A DNA stretch of 64,000 bases from the NCBI GenBank assembly GCA_945889625.1, contig CAMDCE010000003.1, positions 1-64,000 of the forward strand, read 5' to 3'. The notes under the pieces are model-generated. The model saw only the letters and a list, made by a program, of their open reading frames with translations, had not been told where the DNA came from and did no database searches. The stretch is from Asaia bogorensis (GTDB lineage Bacteria; Pseudomonadota; Alphaproteobacteria; Reyranellales; Reyranellaceae). Position 1 is the stretch's first letter, and each line of letters starts with the position of its first letter. Positions 50,073 through 58,389 of this stretch are shown here, in pieces. Made by a program: the position numbers and the translations under genes.

Positions 50073-52094
50073 ATGGAGCGAAAGAGGACCATCTATTTGG
50101 CGGACCTGACCCACAAGGGGTTGGTGTTGTCGTCGAATGTCTTCCCCCTGTCGATCGGGCTGATCGCGGCCTACCTGCTGCGGCAGCGGCCGGGCCAGGC
50201 CGATGTCCAGCTTTTCAAGTATCCCGAGGACTTGAGCCGGGCTCTGGAGGCTGAGGCGCCCGACATCGTGGGCTTTGCCAACTATTCATGGAATTTCCAG
50301 CTCGAATACCAGTACGCCAAGCTCATCAAGAAGCTCTGGCCCCAGACCGTGGTGGTGTTCGGCGGGCCGAACTATGGCTTGGAAGACGAGGAAGTGCGGG
50401 AATTCTGGAAGGCCTACCCGGACATCGACTTCAACATCGTGCGCGAGGGCGAGCAGGCGTTCGTAGACCTGTTCGACGTGCTGAAGGAAGCCGACTTCGA
50501 TGCCGACGCGATACGTCGCAGCCGGCAGCCGTTGCCCAACTGCCACTACCAGATCGATGGCGAGATGGTCTGCGGACCGGAACTGCCGAGGCTCGATCTC
50601 GACGAGTTGCCGTCACCGTACCTCATGGGTCTGATGGACAAGTTCTTCGACGAGAACCTGATTCCTATGATCCACACGACTCGTGGCTGCCCGTTCAAGT
50701 GCGCGTTCTGCACGGAGGGCGCTGCGTACTACAACATCGTCGAGCAGAGGGTGCACTCGCTCGAGGAAGAGCTGCACTACATCGCCAGCCGCGTGCGCGG
50801 TCCGCGCGACCTTTTCATCAGCGATGCCAATTTCGGCATGTTCAAGCCGGACATCGACAAGGCGCGAATTCTCGCCGATTGCCAGAAGCGCTACGACTTT
50901 CCCAAGTACATCCACGTGTCGACGGGCAAGAACCAGAAGGAACGGGTCATCGAGATCGCGCAGATGCTGGACGGCGCGCTGAACATGGCGGCGTCCCTGC
51001 AGTCGACTGACGCGACGGTGCTGGCCAACGTCGAGCGTTCGAATATCTCGTTGGACAAGCTGAGTGACGTCGGCTTGCAGGCGAACAAAGTCGACACTGG
51101 GACCTACAGCGAGCTCATTCTCGGCCTGCCGGGCGACAGCGTCGCAGCACATCGCCAGTCGCTGCGCGACACGGTCGAGGCGAATTTCGACAATATCCGC
51201 ATGTATCAGCTCATCATGCTGCCCCAGACCAAGCTGAACACGCCCGACATGCGGCGCAAGTTCGCAATGCAGTCCAAGCATCGCATCATGCCGCGGTCCT
51301 TCGGGAAGTATTCTCTGGCCGGGCATGATTTCATCGCGATCGAATCGGAGGAGATCCTCGTCGAGAGCTCGACGCTGTCGTTCGACGACTACGTCGCCTG
51401 CCGCGAAATGGATCTGACCGTCGAGATACTGCACAACGGCAAGGTCTACGCGGAAATCCAGGGCCTGTGCCGTTCGCTTGGGCTCTCGTGGTTCGACTTC
51501 ATCATGCGGTTCTACGACAAGCGGCGGCAGTGCACGCCGGGGATCACCGGGCTCTACGATGAATTTTCCAAAGGTATGTCAGCTCGCCTCTGGGATACCC
51601 GGCTGGAACTGGAGCGCTCCGTGGTCGAGAACTTCGAGGCGGTCCAGAACAACGAGCGCGGCACCAACGAGATGTCGATGGGCAAGGCCACGGCGTTCTT
51701 TGATCTGTTCCGGGAAATCAACGACATCTTGTTCGCCGAGATGAAAGCGTGGTTGAATGAGCTCGGACGACTGGATGATGTCACCGCCGATTACGTCGAT
51801 GAGCTCGGTCGCTTCAGCTGCATGCGCAAGGCGGACCTGATCGACTACGAGGCCGTTCTCGAGGACGCCTTCCACTTCGACATGAAGGCCCAGGAACGCG
51901 CCAATTTCTCGGCAACCGCCGACGCGACCCGGCTGATTTCGGAGCAAAAGTTCGTCGTGGCGCACACGCCGAGCCAGCGTGAGACGCTTTCCGCCTATAC
52001 CAAGGAGTTCGGAAGCAGCCACGACGGCCTCGGCAAGATGCTCATGCGCTACCCACATGTTCATCGCATGTTCCGCCGGGCCGAGGCGGCCTGA
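50073..52094 (+). CDS. cobalamin-dependent radical SAM enzyme 2
   Basis: 673 residues from ATG 50073 (14 residues shorter than the open frame). N-terminal B12-type domain (DIVGFANYSWNFQLEY, VVFGGPNYGLEDEEV, NIVREGEQAFVDLFDVL), then a radical SAM core with RGCPFKCAFC (Cys about 206, 210, 213), FISDANFGMF and ESTDATVLANVERSNI-like TIM-barrel segments. A ~250-residue C-terminal region has no recognised domain. The core context (two SDRs right after, HldE- and HddC-like before) suggests action on a sugar nucleotide or glycolipid. Different from the 544-residue enzyme at 36612, so two distinct radical reactions are likely. Confidence 0.85.
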   Translation: MERKRTIYLADLTHKGLVLSSNVFPLSIGLIAAYLLRQRPGQADVQLFKYPEDLSRALEAEAPDIVGFANYSWNFQLEYQYAKLIKKLWPQTVVVFGGPNYGLEDEEVREFWKAYPDIDFNIVREGEQAFVDLFDVLKEADFDADAIRRSRQPLPNCHYQIDGEMVCGPELPRLDLDELPSPYLMGLMDKFFDENLIPMIHTTRGCPFKCAFCTEGAAYYNIVEQRVHSLEEELHYIASRVRGPRDLFISDANFGMFKPDIDKARILADCQKRYDFPKYIHVSTGKNQKERVIEIAQMLDGALNMAASLQSTDATVLANVERSNISLDKLSDVGLQANKVDTGTYSELILGLPGDSVAAHRQSLRDTVEANFDNIRMYQLIMLPQTKLNTPDMRRKFAMQSKHRIMPRSFGKYSLAGHDFIAIESEEILVESSTLSFDDYVACREMDLTVEILHNGKVYAEIQGLCRSLGLSWFDFIMRFYDKRRQCTPGITGLYDEFSKGMSARLWDTRLELERSVVENFEAVQNNERGTNEMSMGKATAFFDLFREINDILFAEMKAWLNELGRLDDVTADYVDELGRFSCMRKADLIDYEAVLEDAFHFDMKAQERANFSATADATRLISEQKFVVAHTPSQRETLSAYTKEFGSSHDGLGKMLMRYPHVHRMFRRAEAA

Positions 52095-52099
52095 CCTAA

Positions 52100-52813
52100 G
52101 TGACCGGACGTCGTATCGTTGTCACCGGCGGGACGGCTGGCATCGGTCTGGCGATCGCCCGCAGCCTGCGCGGGCAGGGCCATGGCGTCTTCATTTGCGG
52201 GCGCAATGCGGGGCGGCTGGAGGCGGCGTTGAACGCTCTGCAGCGCGAGTCCCAGTCCCCTCCGGTCGGCGGGGTAGTCTGCGATGTCCGCGATCTTCAA
52301 TCGGTCGAGCGAATGATCGAGGCGGCTCGCCGTCATCTTGGCGGCCTGGATGGCCTGGTCAACAATGCCGGCATTGCCTTCATCAAGGATTTCGAGGAGA
52401 TCACTCCCGCGATGTGGGCTGAGATCGTCGAAACCAACCTGACGGGTGTTTTCAACTGCTGCCATGCGGCGCTTCCGGCGTTGAAGGAGGCAGGCCGGCA
52501 GGGTGTGGCCGACATCGTGAACGTGGGCAGCAGATCCGGCCGGTACGCCATCCGTGGCGGCGCCGGCTACAACACCACCAAGTTCGGCATGCAGGGACTT
52601 ACCGAAGCGATGTTTCTCGATCTCAGCCGGTTCGGCATCCGCGTCGGCCTGGTTGCTCCCGGAACGGTCTCGACCGGCCTTGGTGGAACGCCGCCGGCCG
52701 ATTGGCAGCTTCGCCCCGAGGATGTGGGCGGGGCGGTCGCTGCAATGATTGGCGCGAGGGCTGGAGCGTCTATGAACTGGGTCGAACTGCGGCCCGCACA
52801 GCCACCCGGGTGA
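52100..52813 (+). CDS. classical SDR oxidoreductase 1
   Basis: 237 residues from GTG 52100, 5 bp after the radical SAM stop. TGGTAGIGLAIARSL cofactor site, VNNAGIAF, SRSGRY and catalytic YNTTKFGMQ (YxxxK). Typical short SDR length. It lies in one plus-strand unit with the radical SAM enzyme and another SDR. Probably reduces or oxidises a sugar intermediate, but lipid substrates cannot be excluded. Confidence 0.85.
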   Translation: MTGRRIVVTGGTAGIGLAIARSLRGQGHGVFICGRNAGRLEAALNALQRESQSPPVGGVVCDVRDLQSVERMIEAARRHLGGLDGLVNNAGIAFIKDFEEITPAMWAEIVETNLTGVFNCCHAALPALKEAGRQGVADIVNVGSRSGRYAIRGGAGYNTTKFGMQGLTEAMFLDLSRFGIRVGLVAPGTVSTGLGGTPPADWQLRPEDVGGAVAAMIGARAGASMNWVELRPAQPPG

Positions 52814-52821
52814 TTGCTCGC

Positions 52822-53628
52822 ATGACCTCACTCGAAGGACGGAAGGCCATTGTCACTGGCGGCGCCCAGGGGATAGGAGCCGCCATTGTGCGTGGTTTCG
52901 CGGCCGCGGGCAGCACGGTCGTGATCGTGGATCGACAGGAGGAAAAGGCGCGGGCGCTTGTGGCGGCCATCGGCAAGGGGGCGCTGGCGGTCACCGCCGA
53001 CCTGGCCTCAGCGGACGGTTGCCGGGCAGCGGTCCGTCAGGCACGCCAGGCGCTCGGTGGGCTGGACATACTCGTCAACAATGCCGCGCCCCGGCGGGAT
53101 CGCCACAGGATCGGTCGCATCGCCGATGCCGACTGGTCGCAGCATGAGTCCATCGTCCTGCATGCCGCGGCATCGATGGCCGAGGCCGCCCTGGACGACT
53201 TGGCTGCCTCGGGGCATGGCGCCATCGTCAATGTCTCGTCGATCCTGGCCACGGCGGTCGGAGCCGATCAGAGCTCGCTTGCTTATCATGTGTCCAAGGC
53301 CGGCCTCGACCAGTTCACGCGCTGGCTCTCGGTGCGTTGTGGCGGGTCGGGCGTGCGCGTCAACGCCGTGGCTCCCGGATTGGTCGACCGCGATATTGGC
53401 CACAAGCTGACCGACGATCCCGTCAACCGCAAGATCGTCGAGGCCGTGGTGCCCCTGCGACGCGCCGGGACGGGCCGGGAGATTTCCGATGCCGTGGTGT
53501 TCCTGGCCTCGGATGCCGCGGCCTATATCACCGGCCAGGTCCTGACGGTCGATGGCGGGCTGACCGTCAACGAGGTGTTTGGCGCGGCGCTGCGCGCCTT
53601 CACCGCCGCCCGCGCCACGGACGTGTAG
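52822..53628 (+). CDS. classical SDR oxidoreductase 2
   Basis: 268 residues from ATG 52822; GTG 52810 four codons earlier overlaps the previous stop and is an alternative. TGGAQGIGAAIVRGFAAAG, LVNNAAPRRD (NNAG changed to NNAA), NVSSILAT and catalytic YHVSKAGLDQF, with the end VFLASDAAAYITGQVLTVDG typical of FabG-like SDRs. Last gene of the unit that starts with the HldE-like gene; followed by a T-rich gap. Confidence 0.85.
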   Translation: MTSLEGRKAIVTGGAQGIGAAIVRGFAAAGSTVVIVDRQEEKARALVAAIGKGALAVTADLASADGCRAAVRQARQALGGLDILVNNAAPRRDRHRIGRIADADWSQHESIVLHAAASMAEAALDDLAASGHGAIVNVSSILATAVGADQSSLAYHVSKAGLDQFTRWLSVRCGGSGVRVNAVAPGLVDRDIGHKLTDDPVNRKIVEAVVPLRRAGTGREISDAVVFLASDAAAYITGQVLTVDGGLTVNEVFGAALRAFTAARATDV

Positions 53629-53928
53629 TCGGGCTATGACCGAGCAGTAAATTCGGTAAGGACCATAATCGTCGGTTCCGACCGACCGGGCGTAGGGTGG
53701 ACTGGCGACCTCTACAGCTCAGGAGCACGCCGTGTCCGATCTCTCCGCCGTACCCATTTTTCGTTGGCTTCTGTCGCTATTTCTCGTTGTTTTACCGTTT
53801 CCTGCGCGTTTCCCGCCGTTTTCTGCAACGCCTCGGATGGCCGAAAACCCCGATTTTTCCGGCTTACTGCCGATGACCCCGATATTTTTCCGTTTTTCTA
53901 ACGGGCGGCCGTCGCGACCCTGTCGGTC
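53629..53928. other. T-rich convergent intergenic region
   Basis: It contains a small hairpin (GTCGGT/ACCGAC, 53671-53686) and many T-tracts on the plus strand in its second half, including the repeated CCCCGAT...TTTTTCCG unit (about 53850-53895). It may hold the transcript ends of both converging units. A possible short ORF inside is listed separately. No RNA gene recognised. Confidence 0.45.
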
Positions 53929-53932
53929 CTAG
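53732..53932 (+). CDS. possible small hydrophobic protein
   Basis: 66 residues from GTG 53732 with a good ribosome site (AGGAG, 7-nt spacer). The N-terminus has a hydrophobic stretch (FRWLLSLFLVVLPFP). The rest is Phe/Pro-rich, mainly because of the T-tracts. No homologue recognised, and it runs into the convergent GT2 stop. It could be a chance frame. Confidence 0.2.
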   Translation: MSDLSAVPIFRWLLSLFLVVLPFPARFPPFSATPRMAENPDFSGLLPMTPIFFRFSNGRPSRPCRS

Positions 53933-54678
53933 GAAAGCCGGCTGACAAAGTCGACCTGCTTTCGCCTGGGTCGCGACCCGAAGCGCTGACGGTCAGTGAA
54001 GTGGACCGCAACGATCAGGCGCAGGAAGGAGCCCATCACTTCCATCAAGGCTCGCCAGGTGACCGTACCGCGCGCTTTCGGTCCGCCCTGGAGATAGCCC
54101 GGTATTTCGGCGAAGCTGCAGCCCATGCGCAACAGCTTCACGTTCATTTCCGAAATGATGCTGAAGCGCTTGGCACGCAGGCCGGCACTGCGTGCCGCCG
54201 CGGTCGGCCAGATTCCCGGCGCGTTGATGTAGACGACATAGATATCGAAAAAGATCATGTAGGCGGCCTGGTAGACTGCCGACAGGACGTTGCGAAAAAG
54301 GTTGCGCTGTTCCTTGTTGAGCGGCGACATCAAAATGATGTCGGCTTCGTCGCGGAATCTCAGCATCATGAGGATCGTGTCCTTCGAGACGTCGTTGTCT
54401 CCCGGTACGACCATGAAGGACGGCGCCGAGGCGGCGGCGATGCCGGCCCGGATCGAAGCCCCAAGGCCGAGATTCATCGGATTGCGGATGGCGCGAACGT
54501 CGGAATGCGCCGCTGCCATCGTCGCGATGGCCGCTTCGGTGCCGTCGGTGCTGCCATCGTTCACGATGATGATTTCGATCCGATCGAGCCTGGCTTCAGT
54601 CGCGGCGTCGCGGATCGTCGCCACGGTGGCAGCGATGTTTGCTTCCTCGTTGAAGGCCGGAACGACGAAGGTGATCAT
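53929..54678 (-). CDS. family 2 glycosyltransferase, polyprenyl-phosphate type
   Basis: 249 residues. TFVVPAFNEEANIAATV, IIIVNDGSTDGTEAAI, AIRNPMNLGLGASIRAG and VVPGDNDVSKDTI (the metal-binding motif position) place it in the DPM1/undecaprenyl-phosphate-glycosyltransferase group. A hydrophobic segment (YQAAYMIFFDIYVVYIN) lies after the catalytic part. Last gene of a four-gene minus-strand operon that includes a flippase-like protein and two small membrane proteins; overlaps the upstream gene by 4 bp. The operon could synthesise and flip a lipid-linked sugar. Confidence 0.85.
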   Translation of the reverse strand: MITFVVPAFNEEANIAATVATIRDAATEARLDRIEIIIVNDGSTDGTEAAIATMAAAHSDVRAIRNPMNLGLGASIRAGIAAASAPSFMVVPGDNDVSKDTILMMLRFRDEADIILMSPLNKEQRNLFRNVLSAVYQAAYMIFFDIYVVYINAPGIWPTAAARSAGLRAKRFSIISEMNVKLLRMGCSFAEIPGYLQGGPKARGTVTWRALMEVMGSFLRLIVAVHFTDRQRFGSRPRRKQVDFVSRLS

Positions 54679-55178
54679 GGAGTCGGTGCTCCGAATTCCG
54701 ACGTCCTTCCGATCAACACCGTCTTCAGGAAGCGAAATAAGCCGGCGATCGCCTTCAGCCCAGGCGACACGACGTGCAGCCGTCCGTCGTTCTCGCTGAC
54801 CGCGCCGCTTGCGCGCAGCCGATCTAGGCGGAGGCGAAGGAGGCCGTCATCGTTGTAGTGCACCCAGAGGGTGGCACGCGAGATCTGCCCGCCGGCTGCC
54901 CGCACGGCGCCTAGCAGCTTCACCCGGAGCGAGGATTCCAGGGCTTGGACGAGATTGAGGAAGGCAAACCACCAGGCGCCGTAGGCCAGCAGCGCGATCA
55001 GGGCGGTGGCCGCCTCGATGCGCGGCTGGAGACCAAACACAAAGCCGAGCGTCGTGCAGAGGCCGACGACAAAGCTTGTGGCATAGGCCAACAGACGCGC
55101 TGCGCCGAGGCGCGACGCCGCAACGTCGCCGGCGAGTGCCAGCACTAGCCCTAACGCTGCCGCGACCAATCCCGTCAC
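54675..55178 (-). CDS. small membrane protein with C-terminal winged-helix-like segment A
   Basis: 167 residues with three hydrophobic helices in the first ~90 residues (LVAAALGLVLALAGDVAA; TSFVVGLCTTLGFVFGL; ALIALLAYGAWWFAFLNLV). A ~60-residue soluble end follows (LRLRLDRLRASGAVSENDGR, LHVVSPGLKAIAGLFRFL), whose helix-turn-wing look resembles a small winged-helix fold. The neighbour at 55185 has the same general layout. No named family recognised. Overlaps the GT2 gene by 4 bp. Function unknown. Confidence 0.7.
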   Translation of the reverse strand: MTGLVAAALGLVLALAGDVAASRLGAARLLAYATSFVVGLCTTLGFVFGLQPRIEAATALIALLAYGAWWFAFLNLVQALESSLRVKLLGAVRAAGGQISRATLWVHYNDDGLLRLRLDRLRASGAVSENDGRLHVVSPGLKAIAGLFRFLKTVLIGRTSEFGAPTP

Positions 55179-55184
55179 GCGGGG

Positions 55185-55685
55185 TCAGCCCGCTTCGGAC
55201 GGCTGGCCGCCCCGAAGTCGTCGATAGGCGTCGCCGAGGGAAAGCAGGCACACAACCTTGCCGCTCAAGCGAAGCTCGCCGTCGATGGCGGCAAGCTCAC
55301 CCACCGCGATCAGAGCATTGAGCCGGCTCTCCACGAAGGGGTGTCGCGCGACGAACTTCTCGAAATCCGCCACGGGCATGCCGGCAGGTCCATACGCCTC
55401 GATAGCATTGACCAGTGCGAGCGTGGGACTGTCATAGAGAACGCCGTTCATGATCAAGGCGTAGGCAAAGCCGAAGCTGAATGCAAGAATAAGGGCTACC
55501 ACGCCGTCGGACGCCGTGTAGGGCGGCTCAGTCGGTGGAGCGAAAGCAAACAGGACGCCCAAGGCGATCAGCAGCAGCAATGGGAGAGCTGCCAGCCGCC
55601 AGGCCGGCTTCAAGTGCCGCAACAGCACGCCATGGGCAGCCATCGCAAGTATCGCTGCAGCCACGCCCACGACAAATGCGTTCAT
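55185..55685 (-). CDS. small membrane protein with C-terminal winged-helix-like segment B
   Basis: 166 residues: membrane helices at the N-terminus (FVVGVAAAILAMAAHGVLL; LAALPLLLLIALGVLFAF; VVALILAFSFGFAYALIM), then a soluble part (PVADFEKFVARHPFVESRLN, ALIAVGELAAIDGELRLSGK) similar in layout to the 54675 product. It begins 4 bp after the flippase-like gene and ends 6 bp before the next gene, so it is certainly in the same transcript. Possibly a partner or accessory subunit for the flippase-like protein. No known family recognised. Confidence 0.7.
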   Translation of the reverse strand: MNAFVVGVAAAILAMAAHGVLLRHLKPAWRLAALPLLLLIALGVLFAFAPPTEPPYTASDGVVALILAFSFGFAYALIMNGVLYDSPTLALVNAIEAYGPAGMPVADFEKFVARHPFVESRLNALIAVGELAAIDGELRLSGKVVCLLSLGDAYRRLRGGQPSEAG

Positions 55686-55689
55686 GCGG

Positions 55690-56697
55690 TCACCGGCTCG
55701 GTGCGCCGTCGTTGCTTGGCGCGTCGCTCCTGATGTCGGCGATGCCGCGGCGCAGGTCCATGCGATTGAGCAGCCAAGGCAGGACGCCGCCGATGCCGAT
55801 GATGACGCTCAGCAGGCGCATTGCGAGAAACACCGTTCCGTAGCCGAGATCTCCCGACGGTGACGAGATGAATATCAAGGCGACATGGGCGAAGGCCGCT
55901 TCACCCACCCCAATTCCACCTGGCGTTATAGGCAGCGAATTCGCCAATACCGAACAGATTCCGGCGATGACGTAACCAGTCCACGGGAGATCCTCGAACC
56001 CCATGGCGTGGCCGAGAAGGAACAGGGCGGACAGGATCAGGAAATACTGTCCGATTGAAATTGCGACGGTAGCGCCAAGACGCCCGGGCTGCGTCCAATA
56101 GGCCCTGAGCGCCGCGACCAGTTCGCTGACAACGGTCGCCAAAGCCGGCCCGACCGGCGTGGGCAGCCGGCCCAGCAGGCGCGCCACCCAGTCACCGGAT
56201 TTCAGCGCGACGACAAGGCCCGCGACGCCGGCCGCGACGCCGATTGCTGCAACCCATTGGAGGCGGCTCGCATAGGCTGGCGGCAGCGCCGGCAGCATGA
56301 CCAGACCGAGCGCCAGCAGGGCGAGTAACCCGGACAGTCGATCGACCACCACGCTGAAGGTCAGGCGGCTGAGGCGCCCTCCCGCGGATCGATATGCCAG
56401 CGCCAGCCGCACCAGATCGCCGCCGTAGGCACCGGGCAGAAAGGTATGAAAGAACAGGCTGATGAAAGTGGCGTTCACCGCCCAGGGGAACGTGAACTGG
56501 AATTGCAGTCCGCGCAGCAACAGCCACCAGCGCCACGCCGCGATCGGGACCGTTGCCAATATGCACAGGAAAGCGAGAGCGAGCAGGCCGGGCCGGTTTG
56601 CAGCCTTCATCAGCATGCCGAGATCGATCGAGCCGTATTTGACCAGAAGGACGATTCCGGCGACACCGATGGCAAGTTTGATGAAAAGTCCGCGCAT
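55690..56697 (-). CDS. flippase-like/LPG-synthase-TM family membrane protein 2
   Basis: 335 residues from ATG 56697; a GTG five codons earlier (56712) is possible. Eight or so membrane helices, with WRWWLLLRGLQFQF, FHTFLPGAYGGDLVRLALAY, TFSVVVDRLSGLLALLALG and NSLPITPGGIGVGEAAFA, the canonical motifs of the family. It is the first gene of the minus-strand operon ending with a polyprenyl-phosphate GT2 and faces a promoter region with three inverted repeats. Likely moves a lipid-linked sugar; not proven for this group. Confidence 0.85.
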   Translation of the reverse strand: MRGLFIKLAIGVAGIVLLVKYGSIDLGMLMKAANRPGLLALAFLCILATVPIAAWRWWLLLRGLQFQFTFPWAVNATFISLFFHTFLPGAYGGDLVRLALAYRSAGGRLSRLTFSVVVDRLSGLLALLALGLVMLPALPPAYASRLQWVAAIGVAAGVAGLVVALKSGDWVARLLGRLPTPVGPALATVVSELVAALRAYWTQPGRLGATVAISIGQYFLILSALFLLGHAMGFEDLPWTGYVIAGICSVLANSLPITPGGIGVGEAAFAHVALIFISSPSGDLGYGTVFLAMRLLSVIIGIGGVLPWLLNRMDLRRGIADIRSDAPSNDGAPSR

Positions 56698-56747
56698 GCT
56701 CCCGCTCGTCACGCCCGCGGCTAAACTACCGGCAATCGAATGAAATC

Positions 56748-56795
56748 GGCAAGGCGCCTTGCCGCAGGCCTCGCGGCCTGTTGTTGAATCAACAA
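56748..56795. promoter_or_regulatory. three consecutive dyad-symmetric sites in a divergent promoter region
   Basis: In order: a perfect 16-bp palindrome GGCAAGGCGCCTTGCC (56748-56763), a 6-bp-arm hairpin CAGGCC-TCGC-GGCCTG (56765-56780), and TTGTTGA-A-TCAACAA (56781-56795, 7-bp arms). They lie between the divergent flippase-like gene and the SDR-gmhA-E1 operon. They could be operator sites for regulators acting on both units, or an RNA structure in a leader. Confidence 0.5.
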
Positions 56796-56857
56796 GTACA
56801 CGATGCTAAACGTCCCGCAACAGCTGTTTGCCTGAATTGATAGGCCACATCCAACAC

Positions 56858-57796
56858 ATGAAGATTTTCGTCAGCGGCGCCTGCGGCTACAAGGGCTCGG
56901 TTTTGGTGCCCAAGCTGCTAGGCCTTGGTCACCGGGTCATTGCCTTCGACATCCAGTGGTTTGGCAACTATCTCCCGCCGAATCCGAACCTGACGATAGT
57001 CAAAGGAGACGTGCGCGACGTGCGCGCGGTCGACCTGTTGGGGGTCGATGCGATCATCCACCTCGCCTCGGTGGCGAATGATCCGTGCGGCGATCTCGAT
57101 CCGAAGCTGACCTGGGAAATCAGCGCGCTCGCCACGATGAAGCTGGCCGAGGAAGCCATTCGCCAGGGCGTCAAGCGGTTCATCTACGCCTCGTCGGCCA
57201 GCGTCTACGGCGTCAAGGAAGAAGAGCAGGTCACCGAGGACCTCACCCTCGAGCCGATCAGCGAATACAACAAGACCAAGATGATCGCCGAGCGTGTTCT
57301 GCTGAGCTACGCTTCCGATCTCGTGGTGCAGATCGTCCGGCCGGCGACGGTGTGCGGCACCAGCCCGCGCATGCGGCTCGACGTGTCGGTGAACATGCTG
57401 ACGATGCAAGCCCTGACCAGCAGCCGCATCACGGTGTTCGGCGGTGAACAGGTGCGGCCCAACATCCACATTGACGACATCACCGATCTTTACATCTATC
57501 TCCTCGATCGGCCGGAGATCGTCGGCGTCTACAACGCCGGCTTCGAGAACATCTCGATCCGTGAAATCGCCGAGCGCGTCGTGCAGATCATTCCGGCGGA
57601 AATCGTTGTCACCCCGTCCAACGACCCGCGCTCCTACCGGGTCAACTCCGACAAGCTGCTGGCGACCGGCTTCCGTCCGCGCAAGACGGTCGATGACGCC
57701 ATCAGCGAGATCGTTGCGGCCTTCCAGCGCGGCACCCTGAAGAACGAGGACCGCTGGCACAATCTGCGCTGGATGCAGAAGGAAATGGCGCGATGA
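56858..57796 (+). CDS. extended SDR, NDP-sugar epimerase/dehydratase-like
   Basis: 312 residues from ATG 56858 (MKIFVSGACGYKGSVLVPKL; TIVKGDVRDVRAVDLLGVDA). IYASSASVYGVKEEE and SEYNKTKMIAERVL carry the Ser and YxxxK residues. NIHIDDITDLYIYLLD and the end RSYRVNSDKLLATGF are typical of UDP-hexose epimerase-like SDRs. First gene of a tightly packed plus-strand operon (next start overlaps by ATGA). Substrate probably an NDP-heptose or hexose. Confidence 0.82.
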   Translation: MKIFVSGACGYKGSVLVPKLLGLGHRVIAFDIQWFGNYLPPNPNLTIVKGDVRDVRAVDLLGVDAIIHLASVANDPCGDLDPKLTWEISALATMKLAEEAIRQGVKRFIYASSASVYGVKEEEQVTEDLTLEPISEYNKTKMIAERVLLSYASDLVVQIVRPATVCGTSPRMRLDVSVNMLTMQALTSSRITVFGGEQVRPNIHIDDITDLYIYLLDRPEIVGVYNAGFENISIREIAERVVQIIPAEIVVTPSNDPRSYRVNSDKLLATGFRPRKTVDDAISEIVAAFQRGTLKNEDRWHNLRWMQKEMAR

Positions 57797-58377
57797 GCGC
57801 GGTTGCCGACCCGGTTGTCGCCGAGTTTGCCGACTATTCGGCGCGGCTGCAGGGCGTGTTGCAGCGGGCCGACCTCGCCCCGGTGGCCGCCCTTGCCCGT
57901 GCCATGCAGGACTGCTGGCGGGACGAACGAAGCCTCTATCTGTGTGGTAACGGCGGCAGCGCCGGCAACGCCGTCCACCTCGCCAACGATTTCGTCTACG
58001 GTATTGCCATGGGGAAGGGGGTTGGCATGCGCGCCCACGCGTTGCCGGCCAACACATCGGTCGTGACGTGCCTCGCCAACGATATCGGCTATTCGGAAAT
58101 CTTTGCTGCACAGCTCAAGGTATTCGGGCGGCGCGGCGATCTGCTACTCGCACTGTCGGGAAGCGGCAACTCGCCCAATATTTTGAATGCGATCACGGCG
58201 GCCAAGGAACTCGGCATGCCGACCTTCGCGGTGCTGGGCTATGGCGGCGGCAAGGCCAAGGAGATGGTCGACGTGCCGATCCATTTTGCCGTCGACGACA
58301 TGCAGATCGCCGAGGATCTGCAGCTCGTCGTCGGCCACATGGTCATGCAATGGCTGCACCGCAACCGTTCCAACTGA
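57793..58377 (+). CDS. gmhA: phosphoheptose isomerase-like SIS protein (GmhA-type)
   Basis: 194 residues. SIS fold with LYLCGNGGSAGNAVHLANDF, TCLANDIGYSEIFAAQLKVF, LALSGSGNSPNILNAI and the C-terminal DLQLVVGHMVMQWLH. These are the motifs of sedoheptulose-7-phosphate isomerase GmhA, the first enzyme of ADP- and GDP-heptose synthesis. It overlaps the upstream SDR by ATGA and starts a chain of sugar-modifying genes. The family also includes related isomerases, so the exact substrate is inferred. Confidence 0.88.
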   Translation: MSAVADPVVAEFADYSARLQGVLQRADLAPVAALARAMQDCWRDERSLYLCGNGGSAGNAVHLANDFVYGIAMGKGVGMRAHALPANTSVVTCLANDIGYSEIFAAQLKVFGRRGDLLLALSGSGNSPNILNAITAAKELGMPTFAVLGYGGGKAKEMVDVPIHFAVDDMQIAEDLQLVVGHMVMQWLHRNRSN

Positions 58378-58389
58378 CGGCGCTGCCCT

